Positions 59,791-64,000 of a stretch of 64,000 nt of DNA are shown here, piece after piece; within the stretch, counting starts at the first letter, position 1, and each line of letters starts with the position of its first letter. A model generated the notes under the pieces. That model did no database searches. It saw only the letters and a list, made by a program, of their open reading frames with translations, and was not told where the DNA came from. The stretch lies in contig NZ_SPVH01000001.1 of the NCBI RefSeq assembly GCF_004614235.1, forward strand, positions 186,001 to 250,000. Direction: 5' to 3'. Made by a program: the position numbers and the translations under genes. Source of the stretch: Brevundimonas intermedia. GTDB taxonomy: Bacteria; Pseudomonadota; Alphaproteobacteria; Caulobacterales; Caulobacteraceae.

Positions 59791-60696
59791 TTGGCCCGCC
59801 TTTTCGACGCCTATATCGTCGCCGACTGGACCGCAGCCGAAACCAAGAAGCTCGGCGACACCTCGCTGTGGATCGGTGTGGCCAAGCGCGACGTGCGGTT
59901 CCGCCTCTATACCGAGACGCACAATGTCGCGACCCGCGCCGAGGGCGAAGCTCTGTTGGCGTCCATCCTGGCGGATCACAGGAAGCGCGGCGACCGGGTG
60001 CTGGTCGGGCTGGACTTCAACTTCGGCTATCCCGTCGGTACGGCCGCGCGGCTGAAGCTGGATGGAACCCCGTGGCAAGCCATGTGGAAATTCATCGCGT
60101 CGAACGTCGTGGACAAGGCCGACAACACCAACAACCGCTATCAGGTCGCGGCCAAGATGAACCGGCTGATGACCGACGAGGCCTGGCCCCTGTGGGGCGC
60201 CCCGGCCAAACAGGCCCAGCGCTGGCTGACCACGACCAAGCCACCCGCAGGCTCCGGCGCCGACATCCCCGAGTTCCGCGCCACCGAGAACGCCGTCCGC
60301 AAGGGACGGCTTCAGCCCAAGAGCGTGTGGCAGATGCACGGCGCAGGCGCCGTCGGCGGCCAGACCCTGGTCGGCATCCCGGCCGTGCGGAGGCTGCTGG
60401 AAAGCCTTGGCCCGTCCGGCGCCGTGTGGCCCTTCGGCACCGGCTGGCGCGAGCTGACGCCCGACGACGTCGAGCCTCTGTCGGCCCTGGTCGTCGAGGT
60501 CTGGCCCTCAATGCATGAGACCAAGCCGAACGAGGGCGAGTTTAAGGACCAGGCCCAGGTCCGCTCGACCGCCGAGGCCTTGGCACGGATGGACGAAGCC
60601 GGCGACCTGGCCAAGGCCTTCGGCCCGCCCAAGGACGCCTCGCCCGAACTGATCGCACAGGTCGAGCAGGAAGAAGGCTGGATCCTGGGCGTCTGA
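59791..60696 (+). CDS. conserved hypothetical protein with an RNase H-like N-terminus
   Basis: A 301-aa soluble protein starting at TTG 59791 with a strong AAGGAGG five bases upstream. AYIVADWTAAETKKLGDTSLWIGVA and RVLVGLDFNFGYPVG place Asp residues where RNase H-like folds (such as DUF429 proteins) have their first and second acidic residues. The C-terminal half has no known motif. I infer a nucleic-acid or nucleotide-related function with low confidence. It stands alone between the xthA unit and the convergent histidine kinase gene. Confidence 0.6.
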   Translation: MARLFDAYIVADWTAAETKKLGDTSLWIGVAKRDVRFRLYTETHNVATRAEGEALLASILADHRKRGDRVLVGLDFNFGYPVGTAARLKLDGTPWQAMWKFIASNVVDKADNTNNRYQVAAKMNRLMTDEAWPLWGAPAKQAQRWLTTTKPPAGSGADIPEFRATENAVRKGRLQPKSVWQMHGAGAVGGQTLVGIPAVRRLLESLGPSGAVWPFGTGWRELTPDDVEPLSALVVEVWPSMHETKPNEGEFKDQAQVRSTAEALARMDEAGDLAKAFGPPKDASPELIAQVEQEEGWILGV

Positions 60697-60717
60697 GCCC
60701 AGGCTTCGTCGGCTCAA

Positions 60718-63153
60718 TCAGGCGGCGGCCGGCACGCCCTGCATCGCGTCGGAGACGGCGCGAATCAGGGCCTCCGCCGCCACCGGCTTGGACACCGCGC
60801 CGCAGAAGCCCTGGGCCAGCAGCTCCGCCTCCATCCCCTCGCCAGCGTCCGCCGTATAGGCCAGGATCGGGGTCAGGCGGTTGGGGCCAGAACTCCCGCG
60901 AATCCGGTTCAGGGCCTCGACCCCGCCCATCTTCGGCATCCGCAGGTCCATCAGGATCACGTCAAAGACGGCGCATTCGGCGCACTCGACCGCGTCGGCG
61001 CCGTCCACAGCGTCCTCCACCGTCGCGCCCATGCCGTTCAGGAAGGCGCGGGCCAGTTCACGATTGGCGGGATGGTCGTCGGCGACCAGCACGCGCAGAC
61101 CCCCGACATCTGCGCCGCTCATCGGCCGGGCGCCGACCGCGACCTCTTCTTCTGCAGCGAGCGCCGGGATTTCGAACCAGAAGACGCTGCCCTTCCCCTC
61201 GACGCTATCGGCGCCGATGGCGCCATTCATGGCCTCCACCAAGCCTTTGCAGATGGCTAGGCCCAGGCCGGTGCCGCCATGCGAGCGTGTGTGCGACCCG
61301 TCCACCTGCGAGAAGCGGCGGAACAGTTGGTCCAGCTTGTCGGCGGCGATGCCGTCGCCGGTGTCATGCACCGCAACGCGAAGCCGTTCCTCGGCGGCGC
61401 TCCAGCGCACGGCCAACCGCACCCCGCCCCGTTTGGTGAATTTCACCGCATTGCCGATCAGGTTCAGCAGGATCTGGCGTAACCGGTCCGGGTCGGCGAC
61501 GATCGAGGACCGATCCGTGGTCAGTTCAAGCTCCAGATCCAGATCCTTGGCGCCGGCCTGGGGCGTGAACAGTTCCAGGGTCGAACGCGCCAGTGTCTCG
61601 ATATCGGTCGGCTCGGGCCGGATGGCGACCTGGCCGGCCTCCAGCTTTGAAAAGTCCAGGATGTCGTTGACCGTGCACAACAGGGCGCGGCCCGCATTGT
61701 CGACCCGGCCGACATAGTTGCGCGCCAGGTCCGGCAACGGCTGTTCCAGCGTCAGGCCCGTAAAGCCGATGATGCTGGTCAGGGGCGTGCGCAGCTCGTG
61801 GCTCATATTGGCCAGGAACTCGGCCTTCACGGCGGCGGAGGCTTCGGCCTCGGCGCGGGCCTGTTCCAGTTGCACCTCCAGCGCCTTGCGGCGCGAGATG
61901 TCGCGGATGACGACCACGGTCTCGACCGGTCGGCCGGTCTTGTCGCGCACCAACTGCATTCGGGTCTCGCACCAGACCGGGTGGCCGTCACGGTGCAGCA
62001 GCCGGTTCTCCAGGGTCGCTGAGCCTCGCCCGCGCGCCATCTGGGCGAAGGTCTCGGCCAGACGAACACGGTCGTCGGGATGAACGAAGGATTCGGCCGT
62101 CCGTCCCGCCATCTCGTGCGGCTTCCAACCCAGCAATCGCTCGACGGCCGGGGAGATATAGTTGGAATGCCCATCCAGTTGAATGCGAGCGATGACGTCG
62201 GCGGCGTTGTCGGCCAACAGCTTGAACTGATTGTGGCTGCGCGCCAGCGCGTCCATGGCCGCGCGCTGGTCGGTCACGTCCTGAAACACGCCGAACATGG
62301 CCAAAGGCTTGCCGTCCGGCGAGAACTCTGCGGCGCCTTTGCTGACGACTTGACGAACGACGCCGTCATTGCGGCGGATGCACATATCCAGCTCGAACGG
62401 GCCCTCCCCCTGCAGCGTTTGCTGCCATTTTTCTTCCAGCAATGCGCGTTCGGCTTCGGGATAGAAGGCTGTCGCCGTCTCGAAATCGGGCGAGAACGTC
62501 TCGGGCGAGACGTCGTGAATCTTGTAGACCTGGTCCGACCAGAAGATGGCCGGATCGACCACGTCCACGCGCCAGTGACCGACGCCGGACAGCGCCTCGA
62601 TCATGCTCAGCATATGCTGCTGTTCGCCGCGCTGACGTTCGGCGCGCGCGCGTTCCAGTTCCGCCACCACCAACCGCGCCAGGTCGCGTAACCGATCAAG
62701 CGTCGCATCGTCCGGTCGCGGTCGGACCCGAGTATCGATAACGCACAGCGTGCCGTAGTTTGCCCCGTCCGATCCCGTCAGAAGGGCGCCGACGTAGAAG
62801 CGGACGTGTGGCTCGCCCGTCACGAACGGGTTGTGCGCGAAGCGAACATCCTGCGTCGCATCCTCGACCACCATCACTTCGTTGGCGGGCAGATCAAGCG
62901 CGTAGGTGCAGAAGGATACATCGCGAGGTGTCGAGCAGCCGTCCATGCCGATGTTGGCCTTGAACCACTGGATGTCCTCGTCCAGCAGCGTCACCAGGGC
63001 GATGGGACAGTCCAGAAGGTGCGCCGCCAGATTTGCGGCCGCTTCAGTCGCAGCATCGCCCTCTGCACCCACAGCGTGCAACGAGCGAACACTGGAGAGA
63101 CGCTGGCTTTCGTTCATCGACGCGGCACCCGAATACTGACTGGGGTCCGACAA
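60718..63153 (-). CDS. hybrid sensor histidine kinase/response regulator
   Basis: An 811-aa cytoplasmic signalling protein without membrane spans. Order: GAF (about residues 20-170, CPIALVTLLDEDIQWFKANIG), PAS (185-300), PAS with PAC (305-425, YISPAVERLLGWKPHEM), HisKA with His452 (FLANMSHELRTPLTSIIGF), HATPase_c (LLNLIGNAVKFTKRGG; HGGTGLGLAICKGLVEAMNG), and a receiver with phosphoacceptor Asp736 (VILMDLRMPKMGG) and conserved KP (VSKPVAAEAL). It probably senses a soluble or redox cue and passes phosphate on through a separate phosphotransfer protein. No partner regulator lies nearby. Confidence 0.93.
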   Translation of the reverse strand: MSDPSQYSGAASMNESQRLSSVRSLHAVGAEGDAATEAAANLAAHLLDCPIALVTLLDEDIQWFKANIGMDGCSTPRDVSFCTYALDLPANEVMVVEDATQDVRFAHNPFVTGEPHVRFYVGALLTGSDGANYGTLCVIDTRVRPRPDDATLDRLRDLARLVVAELERARAERQRGEQQHMLSMIEALSGVGHWRVDVVDPAIFWSDQVYKIHDVSPETFSPDFETATAFYPEAERALLEEKWQQTLQGEGPFELDMCIRRNDGVVRQVVSKGAAEFSPDGKPLAMFGVFQDVTDQRAAMDALARSHNQFKLLADNAADVIARIQLDGHSNYISPAVERLLGWKPHEMAGRTAESFVHPDDRVRLAETFAQMARGRGSATLENRLLHRDGHPVWCETRMQLVRDKTGRPVETVVVIRDISRRKALEVQLEQARAEAEASAAVKAEFLANMSHELRTPLTSIIGFTGLTLEQPLPDLARNYVGRVDNAGRALLCTVNDILDFSKLEAGQVAIRPEPTDIETLARSTLELFTPQAGAKDLDLELELTTDRSSIVADPDRLRQILLNLIGNAVKFTKRGGVRLAVRWSAAEERLRVAVHDTGDGIAADKLDQLFRRFSQVDGSHTRSHGGTGLGLAICKGLVEAMNGAIGADSVEGKGSVFWFEIPALAAEEEVAVGARPMSGADVGGLRVLVADDHPANRELARAFLNGMGATVEDAVDGADAVECAECAVFDVILMDLRMPKMGGVEALNRIRGSSGPNRLTPILAYTADAGEGMEAELLAQGFCGAVSKPVAAEALIRAVSDAMQGVPAAA

Positions 63154-63207
63154 TGCGCAAACTTGCCTACTTTAACGTTACCCGGCGGTAGGTAAGTTTC
63201 CTGATCA

Positions 63208-64000
63208 TCAACCTATCAAGGCCCGCGCCGCCGCCCGCGCCTCGTCGGTAATTTCGGCGCCGGACAGCATCCGGGCGATCTCTTCCTGACGGCGCTGGTC
63301 GTCCAGGGTGACGACCGTGGTGGTTGTCAGGCCGTCGCGGTCGGCCTTCATCACCTTCCAATGGGCATGGCCGCGCGAGGCGACCTGGGGGCTGTGGGTG
63401 ACGACCAGAACCTGGGCGCCGTTCGACAGGCGTTTCAGGCGCGAGCCCACGGCCTCGGCCACGGCCCCGCCGACGCCCTGGTCCACCTCGTCGAAGATCA
63501 TCACCGGCTGACGCATGTCCTCGCGGCTGGCTAGGGCGGCCTTCATCGCCAGGGCGAAGCGGGCCAGCTCGCCGCCTGAGGCGATGGCGTCCAGCGGGCC
63601 GAAGTCGGTTCCGGCGTTGGTGGCGATCTGGAAGCGGACGGTCTCGACCCCGTCGGGGCCGCGCCGGCCCTCGATCGGATCCAGCGCCACGCGGAACCGC
63701 GCCCGCTCCAGCTTCAGCGGACCCAGTTCGCCCATGACGGCGGCGGTCAGGCGGTCGGCCGCCGCCTCGCGCGCCGAGGTCAGGAACTCGGCGGCCAGAT
63801 CGTAGGATTCAGCCGCTTCGGCGGCCTCGCGCCCCGCATTGGTCAGGGCCTCCTCGCCATCCTCGATCATCCGCAGCTGCTCACGCAGACGGATGCGAAG
63901 GCTCGGCAGGGCATCGACCGTGGTGTTCAGTTTGCGGGCTGCAGCGCGCAGGGCGAACAGCCGCTCCTCGGCCTTATCCAGTCGGCCCGGCTCGTAATCG
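63208..64000 (-). CDS. recN: DNA repair protein RecN, C-terminal part
   Basis: The gene runs off the right edge; the last 263 residues are visible. YEPGRLDKAEERLFALRAAA is the second coiled-coil start, and the ATPase end has ASGGELARFALAMKAAL (ABC signature), PVMIFDEVDQGVGGAVAEAV (Walker B) and LVVTHSPQVASRGHAHW (H-loop). RecN is an SMC-like protein that holds broken DNA ends in repair and is usually SOS-induced. The promoter lies outside the window. Confidence 0.95.
   Translation of the reverse strand, partial: DYEPGRLDKAEERLFALRAAARKLNTTVDALPSLRIRLREQLRMIEDGEEALTNAGREAAEAAESYDLAAEFLTSAREAAADRLTAAVMGELGPLKLERARFRVALDPIEGRRGPDGVETVRFQIATNAGTDFGPLDAIASGGELARFALAMKAALASREDMRQPVMIFDEVDQGVGGAVAEAVGSRLKRLSNGAQVLVVTHSPQVASRGHAHWKVMKADRDGLTTTTVVTLDDQRRQEEIARMLSGAEITDEARAAARALIG

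Overview
This window is a high-GC alphaproteobacterial chromosome segment, most likely Caulobacterales and probably Brevundimonas. The evidence is a Caulobacter-type flagellin locus (FlaEY-like protein, FljJ-like flagellin, FlaG and four tandem alpha-type flagellins), FlbD (ftr)/sigma-54 promoters, an alphaproteobacterial SOS box (GTTC-N7-GTTC) before ssb, and TrmFO, TamA/TamB and AstABD proteins of alphaproteobacterial type. The gyrase A quinolone pocket reads Ala and Met where E. coli has Ser83 and Asp87, which I recall as typical of Brevundimonas.

Layout. 1-1.3 kb: end of scoA, an interposed membrane gene, scoB. 1.3-11.2 kb: housekeeping genes (trmFO, MFS exporter with divergent MarR regulator, polyprenyl diphosphate synthase with a squalene/phytoene-synthase-like partner, a TrmN6-like methyltransferase, tgt) and a tRNA-Lys. 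11.3-19.7 kb: CaiB-type racemase/CoA transferase, tamA-tamB, a frameshifted arsC. 19.8-26.4 kb: arginine succinyltransferase (AST) catabolism (M20 peptidase, astA, astD, astB, MFS permease), interrupted by palindromic repeats. 26.5-39.7 kb: phhA, hspQ, ppx, two periplasmic cyclophilins, coaD, a PLP class IV enzyme, gyrA, sodC, ssb and small envelope proteins. 39.8-47.9 kb: flagellin locus, all on the minus strand. 47.9-50.75 kb: a compact phage-like cassette on the minus strand (DUF2793 tail fibre, 51-aa protein, holin candidate, M15 endolysin, i-spanin with overlapping o-spanin). 50.9-64 kb: DUF4112, an EEP-fold enzyme, cca-nudix-DUF1285 operon, enoyl-CoA hydratase with an MBL hydrolase, a 12-cysteine repeat protein, xthA, a hybrid histidine kinase, and the 3' part of recN.

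The two most notable regions adjoin. In the flagellin locus, two full FlbD/sigma-54 promoter regions drive genes whose mRNAs start with a set of conserved hairpins that ends in one enclosing the start codon; this fits the FlbT-type post-transcriptional control known in Caulobacter. Next to it, the tail-fibre/lysis cassette has no capsid, terminase, integrase or repressor genes nearby. Because DUF2793 tail fibres and lysis genes are unlinked satellite loci of the Rhodobacter capsulatus gene transfer agent, I infer that this is a gene transfer agent satellite locus rather than a random prophage scar.

Almost all sequence is coding and no gap exceeds about 280 bases. I saw no CRISPR array, insertion sequence, rRNA or integrase.
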